Shown: positions 1 to 8,000 of the stretch, piece by piece
Layout: each line of letters begins with the position of its first letter
Position numbering within the stretch: position 1 is the first letter of the stretch
Assembly: GCA_002782905.1 (NCBI GenBank)
Contig: PFJA01000093.1
Location: forward strand, 1-10,200
Reading direction: 5' to 3'
Source of the DNA: Lysobacterales bacterium CG_4_10_14_3_um_filter_64_11
Lineage (GTDB): Bacteria; Pseudomonadota; Gammaproteobacteria; Xanthomonadales; Xanthomonadaceae
Length of the DNA: 10,200 nt
Translations under genes and position numbers: made by a program
Notes under the pieces: generated by a model
What the model was told of the DNA's origin: nothing
The model's input: only the letters and a program-made list of their open reading frames with translations
Databases searched by the model: none

Positions 1-71
1 TGTTCATGTGAATGCCAACAATAGGCCGCGGTGGGAGCGGCGGTCAATATGGCGGGCGATCGCGGCCCCCC

Positions 72-2402
72 TCATGCCGTGCCGACCGGCTGCCAACTGC
101 GCATGAACGCGAGGCAGTGATGGGCATCCAGCGGCGGTGACAGCCAATAGCCCTGGATCGCGTCGCAACCATGCTCGCGCAGGTAATCCATCTGTTCCTG
201 GGTTTCCACGCCTTCCGCCACCACCTTCAGCCCCAGCGAGTGCGCCATGGTGATCACCGTGGTGGTGATGGCCGCGTCGTCCGGGTCGCGGCTGAGGTCG
301 CCGACAAACTCCTTGTCGATCTTCAAGGTATCGATCGGCAGGCGTTTGAGATACACCAGCGAGGAGTAGCCGGTGCCAAAGTCGTCGATGGCGATGGTGG
401 TGCCGATGCGGCGTAGCGCATTGAGCGCCTGGTTGGTCTGCTCAGCCTTGGCCATCACCATGCTTTCGGTGATTTCCAGCTCCACGCGGTTGGCGGGCAC
501 GTCCAGCTCGGCGGTCATCTGCGTCAGCAGTTCGGGCAGGTTGGCACGCAACAATTGCAGCACCGACACATTGATCGCCATGGTGATTGCAGTCAGCCCA
601 CTGTGCCGCCAGCGCTTGAGGGTGACCAGCGATTCGCGCATCACCCATTCACCGATCGGCACGATCAGTGCGGTTTCTTCGGCAATCGGGATGAACACGG
701 TGGGCGGAATTTCGCCCAGCTCGGCACTGTGCCAGCGCAACAGGGCCTCGACACCGGTGATGTTGCCGTTGGTCAGGTCGAGCTTGGGCTGATACAGCAA
801 CCGAAACTCGCCACGATCGAGCGCTTTGCGCAAGGCACCCGCCATCCGCGCACGGTCACGGGCGAGCGTATCCATGGCTGCGGTGTACAACTGGAAGGTA
901 TTGCGGCCGCTGGCCTTGGCCTGATACATGGCGGTATCGGCGCACTTGAGCAGTTCAGTGGGGACCAGCCCATGATCGGGATACAGGCTGATGCCGATCG
1001 ACGGCGAAATGACCACGTCGTGCTGATCGTCGAGGTCCAGCGAGCTGGTAAAACTATCGATGATGATCTGCGCTTGTTTCTCCACCGCGGCGATATCGTG
1101 GATGTCCTCCAGCACCAGCGTGAACTCATCGCCGCTCAGGCGCGCCACCGTGTCGTTGCCACCCACGGTAGCCAGCAACCGCGCTGCCACCGCTTTAAGG
1201 ATGCGATCGCCGGCCGAATGGCCGAGCGAGTCGTTGATGTCCTTGAAGCGATCGAGGTCGAGAAACAGGATGGCGACGCGTGTATCCTGTCGGCGCGCGC
1301 GCACGATGGCGTGCGCGAGGCGCTCGGACAGCAACGCACGATTGGCCAAGCCAGTGAGATTGTCATAGTTGGCGAGATAACGCAGTTCCTGCTCGAAGCG
1401 CTTGGTATCGGTGATATCGGTCAGCACCGCGACAAAATGGCTGCGCACGTGCTCGCCGTCGGCGACTTCGGATATTTCGAGTTGGCCGAGAAACTCCTCG
1501 CCATCCTTGCGCCGTTGCCACATCTCGCCGGCCCAGCGGCCGTCATCGCCCAGCCGTTGGCGGATGTTCTGGTAGAACGCGGGCTGGTGCTGCACGCTGT
1601 CGAGCAATGCGCTGGAGCGGCCAATCACCTCGTCTTCCAGATACCCGGTGATCCGCGAGAACGCCGGGTTGACCGAGACGAAATTGAAGTCCAGATCGAT
1701 GACCGCAACCGCTTCGCCCATCGAGCGCAATACCTCGCTGGCGATGCGGCGTTCGCGCGCAACTCGGCGATCCTGGGAAATATCGCGTGCCGTGCCGGCG
1801 ATCCGTGTTGGCTTGCCGTCGTCGTCGCGCGCAACCACCTTGCCGCGCGAGCGCACCCAGACCCACTTGCCGGAATGGTGGCGCACACGATGCTCGGTCT
1901 CGTAAAACTCGGAGCGCCCTTCCAGATGCGCGGTGACGGCGGCCTCGACGCGCGCGACATCGTCGGGATGCACTTGCTGCGTGCGCCAGATATCAATCGG
2001 AACGCTGTCGTGGTTGCTGCCATGGCCGAGCAGGCGGTCCGCACCAATCCGAAACAGTTCGTTACGGGCAATATCCCAATCCCAGAACTCGTCGCCGGAA
2101 CCCCACAGCGCCAGGCTGAGGCGCTCCTCACGCTCGATCAGTGCGTTGCTGTGCTCGCTGCGCTGGTCGCGCAGGGCGCGCCGCGCGCGCCAGCGCAAAA
2201 AAACCAAGCCGAAAACCAATGCCGCCAGCACCACCAGCAGCCATTCCACACCGACCGCAATGGTGAAATCGACGCTGTTGGCCAACGCCGGAAGCGGCAG
2301 CGCAAGCCCCAACGAACATGGCCGGGCAAGCCCTCTCACCGCCCGGACACCGGCAGCAACCGGTGCGGGTTTTCGCGCGGGCAGTGGCGTGCGCGTGTTC
2401 AA
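72..2402 (-). CDS. Membrane-anchored PAS-PAS-GGDEF-EAL protein (c-di-GMP turnover)
   Basis: This protein probably makes and/or degrades cyclic di-GMP, in the cytoplasm under one membrane anchor. Seen in its 776 residues: an N-terminal stretch with a signal-like segment ending PALA-NS near 38–43; a hydrophobic helix at about 52–69 followed by WRARR; PAS domain 1 at about 92–212 with its PAC end (KWVWVRSRG, GTARDISQ); PAS 2 at about 221–340; GGDEF at about 341–505; EAL at about 520–770. The cyclase motif is SGDEF (423–427), a common and usually tolerated variant. The inhibitory RxxD site is absent, since the R position is G414 before D417. The EAL catalytic set looks complete: EALLR (E552), N611, ELEITE (E643), DDFGTG (D673, D674), K694, E730, Q750. 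Phosphodiesterase activity is therefore likely, and cyclase activity possible. The start is uncertain. The TTG used here lacks a visible ribosome-binding site, and a GTG at 2339 would give a neater signal peptide. There is no c-di-GMP partner gene nearby, so the signal sensed is unknown. Confidence 0.93.
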   Translation of the reverse strand: MNTRTPLPARKPAPVAAGVRAVRGLARPCSLGLALPLPALANSVDFTIAVGVEWLLVVLAALVFGLVFLRWRARRALRDQRSEHSNALIEREERLSLALWGSGDEFWDWDIARNELFRIGADRLLGHGSNHDSVPIDIWRTQQVHPDDVARVEAAVTAHLEGRSEFYETEHRVRHHSGKWVWVRSRGKVVARDDDGKPTRIAGTARDISQDRRVARERRIASEVLRSMGEAVAVIDLDFNFVSVNPAFSRITGYLEDEVIGRSSALLDSVQHQPAFYQNIRQRLGDDGRWAGEMWQRRKDGEEFLGQLEISEVADGEHVRSHFVAVLTDITDTKRFEQELRYLANYDNLTGLANRALLSERLAHAIVRARRQDTRVAILFLDLDRFKDINDSLGHSAGDRILKAVAARLLATVGGNDTVARLSGDEFTLVLEDIHDIAAVEKQAQIIIDSFTSSLDLDDQHDVVISPSIGISLYPDHGLVPTELLKCADTAMYQAKASGRNTFQLYTAAMDTLARDRARMAGALRKALDRGEFRLLYQPKLDLTNGNITGVEALLRWHSAELGEIPPTVFIPIAEETALIVPIGEWVMRESLVTLKRWRHSGLTAITMAINVSVLQLLRANLPELLTQMTAELDVPANRVELEITESMVMAKAEQTNQALNALRRIGTTIAIDDFGTGYSSLVYLKRLPIDTLKIDKEFVGDLSRDPDDAAITTTVITMAHSLGLKVVAEGVETQEQMDYLREHGCDAIQGYWLSPPLDAHHCLAFMRSWQPVGTA

Positions 2403-2457
2403 CGGCTCATGCGTTCATGTTCGGCGGCCATACACCGGGCTCAAATCGGACGTGGCG

Positions 2458-2486
2458 AGTGTAAGTCCACGGCGACGGATCGCCAA
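2458..2486 (-). promoter_or_regulatory. Candidate sigma-70 promoter for the GGDEF-EAL gene
   Basis: On the minus strand, TTGGCG (2486–2481, four of six matches to the -35 consensus) is followed after exactly 17 bp by TACACT (2463–2458, four of six matches to the -10). Transcription would begin near 2451 and leave a leader of about 50 nt before the TTG start at 2402. In GC-rich DNA such a match can occur by chance, so this is a placement hypothesis only. Confidence 0.3.
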
Positions 2487-2539
2487 GCACCCTGCGTGCC
2501 GAGTTAAGATTGGCCCCTGCAACCGTTGGATCACTGGCG

Positions 2540-3076
2540 ATGACACAGACAGAACTGCCGACCTACGCGATGGTGCTGACACAGATCGAGCAGGCCCGCC
2601 TCGCGGTTGATGCATCCGAGCTGCACGGTTCGCTGAGCGGCTTCCTGTGTGCCGGTGGCGAGGCGCTCAGTAGCGACTGGCTGCCGCAGTTGGCGCTCGA
2701 AGGTGCTTGCGGGGAGGTGTTGCAGCAGTTGTTTGTGGCAACCAGCGCGCAATTGCGGTCGCCCGACTTCAGCTTTGCGCTGTTGCTGCCGGATGATGAG
2801 CAGGGCCTGGAGCAACGCGCCGATGCGCTGGTGGCTTGGTGTCGAGGCTTTCTCGGCGGCTTTGGCATGGTGGCGGACGCCAGCGCGGCGTTGAGCGAAG
2901 AATCCAGCGAGGCGCTGGCCGACCTTGGCCGCATCGCGTCCAGCGCATTGAGTTACGAGGATCCCGATGCCGACGACGCTGCGCTCGCCGAAGTGATCGA
3001 GTTTGTGCGAGTGGCGGCATTGTTGCTGCACGGCGATGGGGTGCTGCGCCGGCAATCGCGCCGCTTGCCGCATTGA
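2540..3076 (+). CDS. ygfB: UPF0149 / YgfB family protein
   Basis: This 178-residue cytoplasmic protein belongs to UPF0149 (YgfB); E. coli YgfB has about 190 residues. Visible family signatures are ELHGSLSGFLCAGG at about 27–40, WCRGFLGGFG at about 99–108, and a C-terminal acidic helix with the IEFVRVAALLL type of ending at about 152–162. The molecular role is poorly defined. In Pseudomonas aeruginosa YgfB is known to modulate expression of a peptidoglycan amidase linked to beta-lactam resistance; whether that applies here is unknown. I chose the ATG at 2540 because family similarity begins soon after it; a longer reading from a TTG at 2510 adds unrelated residues. No strong Shine-Dalgarno sequence is visible. 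The gene ends 10 bp before pepP on the same strand, the usual ygfB–pepP pairing of gammaproteobacteria, so the two are probably co-transcribed. Confidence 0.9.
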   Translation: MTQTELPTYAMVLTQIEQARLAVDASELHGSLSGFLCAGGEALSSDWLPQLALEGACGEVLQQLFVATSAQLRSPDFSFALLLPDDEQGLEQRADALVAWCRGFLGGFGMVADASAALSEESSEALADLGRIASSALSYEDPDADDAALAEVIEFVRVAALLLHGDGVLRRQSRRLPH

Positions 3077-3086
3077 GCGCTCGCCA

Positions 3087-4445
3087 ATGGATACCCACAG
3101 CCACCGCAAAGCCGCGCCCACCGACAAGGTGACGCTCATTGCCACCGCCGAGTTTGCGCGCCGCCGCCAGCAACTGATGCGCATGGCGGGCGAGGATGCC
3201 ATCGCGATATTGCCGGCGGCAGCGATGCGCGTGCGCAGCAACGATACCCATTATCCGTATCGTCAGGACAGCGACTTCTGGTATCTGAGTGGGTTTCCAG
3301 AACCCGAGGCGGTGCTGGTGCTGGTGCCCGGCCGCGCCCATGGCGAGGTGCTGTTGTTCTGCCGTGAACGCGACCGCGAACGCGAAGCCTGGGATGGTCC
3401 GCGTGCCGGCCCGGAAGGCGCAGTGGAGCGCTACGGCTGCGATGACGCCTACCCGATCGAGGACATGGACGAGATTCTGCCCGGCCTGCTGGAAGGCCGT
3501 GGCCGGGTCTATTATCACTTTGGCCGCGATGTCGAGTTCGATGTCAAGCTCATCGGTTGGGTCAACCGCGTGCGCGCACAGGTACGCCATGGCGCCCAGC
3601 CGCCGCACGAGTTTCTGGAGCTGGGGCACTTGCTGCACGAACTACGGCTGTTCAAGAGTGCCGCCGAATTGCGCCTGATGCGGCGTGCCGCCGCGATCAG
3701 CGCCGAGGCGCATGCGGCGGCGATGGCTGCCGCGCGGGTGGGTGTGCACGAGTATGCGGTGGAAGCCGCGTTGCAGCATGCGTTCCGGCGCCATGATGCA
3801 CACGCCGCGTATCACCCGATCGTGGCGGGCGGTGCGCGCGCCTGCGTGCTGCATTACATCGACAACAACCAGAGACTGGCGGATGGCGAACTGTTGTTGA
3901 TCGATGCCGGCGCCGAGTGCCAGAACTACGCCAGTGACGTGACCCGCACCTTTCCGGTCAACGGCCATTATTCGCCCGAGCAGCGGCAACTCTACGACGT
4001 GGTGCTGACGGCGCAGCAGGCGGCATTGGCCTGTGCGCGGCCGGGCAGCAGCTGGATCGCCGGCCATGACGCCGCGGTGACAGCGATCAGCGAGGGTTTG
4101 CTGCGCCTTGGCCTGCTCAAGGGCAGTCTGAAAAAAGTGCTGGCGACAGAGAGCTACAAGCGCTTCTACATGCACAAGACCGGCCACTGGCTAGGTCTTG
4201 ATGTCCACGATGTTGGTGACTACCGCCTCGCCGGCGCCTATCGCGAGCTGGAAGCGGGCATGGTGTTCACCATCGAGCCGGGTATTTACATCGCCCCGGG
4301 CAGCAAGGTGCCCGAGCGCTGGCAGGGCATTGGCATTCGCATCGAAGACGACGTGGCGATTACCCGCAATGGCCATGAAGTGTTGACTGCCGCGATTCCC
4401 AGTGCGCCCGCTGCCGTGGAGGCGGCGCTGGCGCAGCGCGGGTAG
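3087..4445 (+). CDS. pepP: Xaa-Pro aminopeptidase (aminopeptidase P II)
   Basis: This metallopeptidase (family M24B) removes the N-terminal residue from peptides with proline in second position, in the cytoplasm with two Mn(II) ions. The 452-residue product is close to E. coli PepP (about 440). It has an N-terminal creatinase-like domain (about 15–180, including the SDFWYLSGFPEPEAV segment) and a C-terminal pita-bread domain (about 190–445). All five metal ligands are visible with the family's spacing: D273 and D284 (IDAGAE…ASDVTRTF), H367 (HWLGLDVHDVG), E397 (FTIEPGIY) and E420 (GIRIEDD). H374 matches the catalytic-pocket histidine. I took the ATG at 3087, 10 bp after ygfB; an upstream in-frame reading would overlap ygfB with a cysteine-rich, unlikely N-terminus. 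In many gammaproteobacteria pepP is followed by the ubiquinone hydroxylase ubiH. Here it is followed only by convergent dps after 26 bp. Confidence 0.96.
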   Translation: MDTHSHRKAAPTDKVTLIATAEFARRRQQLMRMAGEDAIAILPAAAMRVRSNDTHYPYRQDSDFWYLSGFPEPEAVLVLVPGRAHGEVLLFCRERDREREAWDGPRAGPEGAVERYGCDDAYPIEDMDEILPGLLEGRGRVYYHFGRDVEFDVKLIGWVNRVRAQVRHGAQPPHEFLELGHLLHELRLFKSAAELRLMRRAAAISAEAHAAAMAAARVGVHEYAVEAALQHAFRRHDAHAAYHPIVAGGARACVLHYIDNNQRLADGELLLIDAGAECQNYASDVTRTFPVNGHYSPEQRQLYDVVLTAQQAALACARPGSSWIAGHDAAVTAISEGLLRLGLLKGSLKKVLATESYKRFYMHKTGHWLGLDVHDVGDYRLAGAYRELEAGMVFTIEPGIYIAPGSKVPERWQGIGIRIEDDVAITRNGHEVLTAAIPSAPAAVEAALAQRG

Positions 4446-4471
4446 GTCGTCCGCGTGCGCCGACGCATCAT

Positions 4472-4948
4472 TCATTCCAGCAGCGAGCGCAGCATCCAGG
4501 CGTTTTTCTCGTGCACGACCAAGCGCTGCGTCAACAGGTCGGCGGTCGGTTCATCGCTGGCTTCGCTCGCGCTTTCGAGCACCTTGCGAGCGCTGCGGCA
4601 GACCGCCTCATTGCCGAGCACCAGCTGCTTGACCATGGTCTTCCAGTCCGGAGCGTCCTCGGCAGATGGGTCTTCGGTGATGCTGGACAGACGCGCAAAC
4701 GCGCCGTAGGAACCGGGCGCTTTGAAACCGAGGGCACGGATGCGCTCGGCGATATCGTCCAGCGCGGTCCACTCCTCGGTGTATTGCTGCTCGAACATGA
4801 CGTGCAATGTGTTGAACATCGGCCCGGTGATGTTCCAGTGGAAATTGTGGGTTTTGAGGTACAGCGTGTAGCTGTCCGCCAGGAAATGGGACAATCCGTC
4901 GGCGATTTTGCGGCGATTCTTTTCATTGATGCCGATGTCGATCTTCAT
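4472..4948 (-). CDS. dps: Dps family mini-ferritin (DNA-protection / iron-storage protein)
   Basis: Dps proteins form hollow 12-subunit shells that oxidise Fe(II), preferably with hydrogen peroxide, and store the iron, which protects DNA during stress. The 158-residue sequence has the family core HNFHWNITG (34–42), LHVMFEQQY (48–56) and DDIAERIRALG (64–74). The inter-subunit ferroxidase ligands H37, H49, D64 and E68 have the same spacing as in characterised Dps proteins, so the site appears intact. The N-terminus is short and lacks the long lysine-rich tail that E. coli Dps uses to bind DNA, so iron detoxification may matter more than DNA packing. This start is supported by a good ribosome-binding site; the frame stays open upstream to 5077 but that extension does not look like a Dps. 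It faces pepP convergently and hrpA divergently. OxyR control is common for dps genes and possible here. Confidence 0.95.
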   Translation of the reverse strand: MKIDIGINEKNRRKIADGLSHFLADSYTLYLKTHNFHWNITGPMFNTLHVMFEQQYTEEWTALDDIAERIRALGFKAPGSYGAFARLSSITEDPSAEDAPDWKTMVKQLVLGNEAVCRSARKVLESASEASDEPTADLLTQRLVVHEKNAWMLRSLLE

Positions 4949-4954
4949 GTGTGT

Positions 4955-4960
4955 TCTCCC
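4955..4960 (-). promoter_or_regulatory. Shine-Dalgarno site of dps
   Basis: On the minus strand GGGAGA lies 6 nt before the ATG at 4948. It is the clearest ribosome-binding site in the window and decides the dps start against the longer open frame that begins at 5077. Confidence 0.75.
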
Positions 4961-5062
4961 AGGTTGCGGGTGGGTGGTTCGCGCGCGGTTGATTGCGGGT
5001 GTTTGCGTGGCCACGTCAAGACGTTTGCAGCGCGCTTGCAAATGAATTGTTTCTCTAACAGC

Positions 5063-5075
5063 GATAGATTCTATC
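5063..5075. promoter_or_regulatory. Perfect palindrome in the dps–hrpA divergent region, possible operator
   Basis: The 146-bp divergent region between dps and hrpA is AT-richer near hrpA and holds a perfect inverted repeat, GATAG-ATT-CTATC, next to a CAATTG palindrome (5075–5080). The ATAG/CTAT half-sites resemble those bound by OxyR, a frequent regulator of dps, but the spacer is 3 bp rather than the 7 bp of the E. coli OxyR consensus. The site lies about 115 bp upstream of the dps start and 20 bp upstream of the hrpA start. A different dimeric regulator is equally possible. No convincing -10/-35 pair could be fixed on either strand here. Confidence 0.4.
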
Positions 5076-5094
5076 AATTGAAATAAAACCTGCC

Positions 5095-8000
5095 GTGAAT
5101 ACGATTCATCATTACCAACGTCAGCTTGCGCGCGCGCTCAGCCGCGATCAACGCCAATTGCAGCAGTTGCTGGCGCGGCTGCGGCGTGCGCCGGATGATG
5201 CGGCCATTGCCCGGGCACTGGAGCAGGCGCTGGCCGCATCGATCGCGATCCGCGAGGCGCGCGCTGCCGCCTTGCCGGCACCCAAACTCGATGACAGCCT
5301 GCCGATCGCGCAGCATGCCGAGCGTATCGTCGAATGCATTCGCCGTCATCCGGTGGTTGTGATCGCCGGTGAGACCGGTTCGGGCAAGACCACGCAGTTG
5401 CCGCAGTTGTGCCTGGCTGCCGGGCGCGGCGCGGCCGGCATCATCGGTTGTACCCAGCCGCGCCGGATCGCGGCACGCTCGGTGGCCAACCGGGTTGCAT
5501 CGGAGCTGGGCGTGGCGCTGGGTTCGGTGGTCGGCTATCAGGTGCGCTTCAGTGATCGCAGCAGCGAGAGCACCTGCATCAAGTTCATGACCGACGGCAT
5601 CCTGTTGGCGGAAATCCAGTCCGATCGGATGCTGTCGCGCTACGACACGATCATCCTCGATGAAGCGCACGAGCGCAGCCTGAATATCGATTTTTTGCTC
5701 GGCTACCTGAAAACGCTGCTCACCCGGCGCCGCGATCTCAAACTGGTGGTGACCTCGGCGACCATCGACACCGAGCGTTTTGCACGCTTCTTCAATGATG
5801 CGCCGGTGATCGCAGTCGAGGGCCGTGCGTTTCCGGTCGAGGTGCGCTACCGGTCTGAAAACCGGGAAGAAAACCGGGGTGAAAACCGGGGTCAGAGTCA
5901 ATTTTCGTCGGTACCGCTTGCTGCTCGCCCCGATCTTCCATCGAAAATTGACTCTGACCCCGGTTTTCCTCGCGATACCGTCGATGCCATCGTCGCGGCG
6001 GTGGACGAACTGACCCGCGAAGACCCACTCGGCGATGTGCTGGTGTTCCTCGCCGGTGAGCGTGAGATCCGCGACGCCCATCTGGCGCTGGAGCGCCGCA
6101 AATACCGCTCGACCAGCGTGCTGGCGCTGTATGCGCGGCTATCCACCCGTGAGCAGGATCGCGTGTTCAATCCCGGGCCCGGGCGGCGGATCGTGCTGGC
6201 CACCAACGTGGCTGAAACCTCGCTGACGGTGCCGCGCATCCGTTACGTGATCGATCCGGGGTTTGCGCGGGTGAAGCGCTACAGCCCGCGGCAGAAACTC
6301 GATCGCCTGCACATCGAGCCGATCGCGCGCGCCAGCGCCGATCAGCGCAAGGGCCGTTGCGGCCGCGTGGCGGCAGGTGTGTGTGTTCGCTTGTATGCGC
6401 AAAGCGATTACCTGGCACGGCCGCTGTACACCGATCCGGAGATCCGTCGCTCCAGCCTCGCCGGCGTCATCCTGCGCATGCTCGATCTGGGACTGGGCAA
6501 CATCGAGGATTTTCCGTTTCTGGAACCACCCGATGGCCGCGTGATCGCCGATGGCTGGCAGCAACTGCAGGAGCTCGGAGCGGTCGATCGCGAGCGCAAG
6601 CTCAGCCCGATCGGCCGCCAGATGGCACGCTTGCCGGTGGATGTGAAACTGGCGCGGATGCTGGTGGCGGCGAGCGATCAGCGCTGCCTGCGTGAAATGA
6701 TGGTGATTGCGGCGTTCCTCGGTATTGCCGATCCACGCGAGCGCCCGGCTGCTGCGCGGCCGGCGGCCGATGCCGCGCACGCACTGTTCAACGATGGCAA
6801 ATCCGAGTTCACCAGCATCTACGCGCTGTGGCTGGCGTATCGCGAGGCGCACGAGGCGCTCACGCAAGCAAAATTGCGGGCGTGGTGCGAACACCATTTC
6901 CTCTCGTTTTTGCGCATGCGCGAATGGCGCGAACTGCATCGCCAGTTGCTGTTGATGTGCGAGCAACTGGGCTGGTCGATGAACATCGATGCCGCCGGAT
7001 ACGGCGATCTGCATCGGGCGCTGATTGCCGGGTTGCCCACCCAGATCGGCCACCGCCTGGAAAAGGGGCAATATGAAGGACCGCGAGGCCGCCGCTACAG
7101 CCTGTTTCCCGGCTCGCCGCTGAGCAAGACGCCGCCGCCCTGGGCGCTGTCAGCGGTGCTGCTCGATACGCAGCGGGTGTGGGGCCTGGTCAATGCCCGC
7201 ATCGAGCCGGACTGGGTGATCGCGCAGGTGCCGCATCTGTTGGCACGCAAACACTTCGACCCGCATTGGTCGCGTGCGCAGGGGCGGGTGCTGGCGTCGG
7301 AGCAGATCAGTCTGTTTGGCCTGGTGCTGGCGCCGAAACGACCGGTGCATTACGGTTCGATCGCGCCGCTGCAAGCGCACGACCTGTTTGTGCGGCAAGG
7401 CTTGGTGACCGGCGAGATCAACACCCGCGCCGGTTTTCTGGCACGCAACCTTGCCATGCTCGAACAGGCGCGTGACGAAGAAGCCAAGTTGCGGCGCGCC
7501 GGGCTGGTTGCCGATGAGGATTGGCAGGCACGCTGGTATCTGGATCGCGTTTCTACCGACATCTGTACCGCAGTCGGCCTGGATGCCTGGTATCGCAAGC
7601 TGTCGTCGGCGCAGCGCAACGCTCTGGAATGGCCGCTGAGCGAGCTGCTGCCGGGCGAGGGCAGCGAGGCCGACCGCTTCCCCAAGTTCCTGCGCCTTTG
7701 CGACGCACGCCTTGCGCTCAGCTATCGTTTTGAGCCCGGTGCAGCCGATGATGGCGTGACATTGGCGCTACCGCTGCACCTGCTCGGCGCGCTCGATGCG
7801 GCGCGGCTCGATTGGCTGGTGCCCGGGCTGGTGGAAGACAAGGCCAGTGCCCTGATCCGCAGCCTGCCCAAAGCCCTGCGCCGCAATTGCGTGCCAGCAC
7901 CCGATTTTGCGCGCGCTTTCGTGCAGGCGTTGCCGCAACCAACGGCGGACAGCCTGGGCAGCGAACTGGCGCGCTTTCTCAGTCGCATTACCGGGGTGAA

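Noticed and set aside
24..67. Inverted repeat GGCCGCG/CGCGGCC downstream of the GGDEF-EAL gene, as a terminator
   Set aside because: The arms are 7 bp with a 30-nt loop and no T-run on the minus strand; chance is likely in this base composition.
2085..2100. A second SGDEF string (residues 102–106 of the signalling protein), suggesting another cyclase site
   Set aside because: It is part of the first PAS domain (GSGDEFWDWD, a variant of the common GSGDGxWDW motif), not a GGDEF fold.
2231..2238. Chi-like octamer (CCACCAGC, complement of GCTGGTGG); another at about 2827
   Set aside because: Chi sequence is species-dependent, and this octamer is common in coding DNA of this composition.
555..2507. 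A 650-codon open frame on the plus strand, antisense to the GGDEF-EAL gene
   Set aside because: It lies opposite a gene with complete, recognisable domains. Its product is His/Gln/Arg/Ala-rich with no motif, as expected from the antisense of a GC-rich gene.
2505..2510. TAAGAT as a -10 box for ygfB
   Set aside because: No acceptable -35 lies 16–18 bp upstream (GCCAAG at 17 bp), so the promoter is not supported.
2769..3638. A 289-codon minus-strand frame across the ygfB–pepP junction
   Set aside because: It overlaps two well-supported plus-strand genes and has no domain signature.
4455..4468. TGCG-CCGA-CGCA hairpin in the pepP–dps spacer, as a bidirectional terminator
   Set aside because: Only a 4-bp stem with no T-tract; too weak to call.
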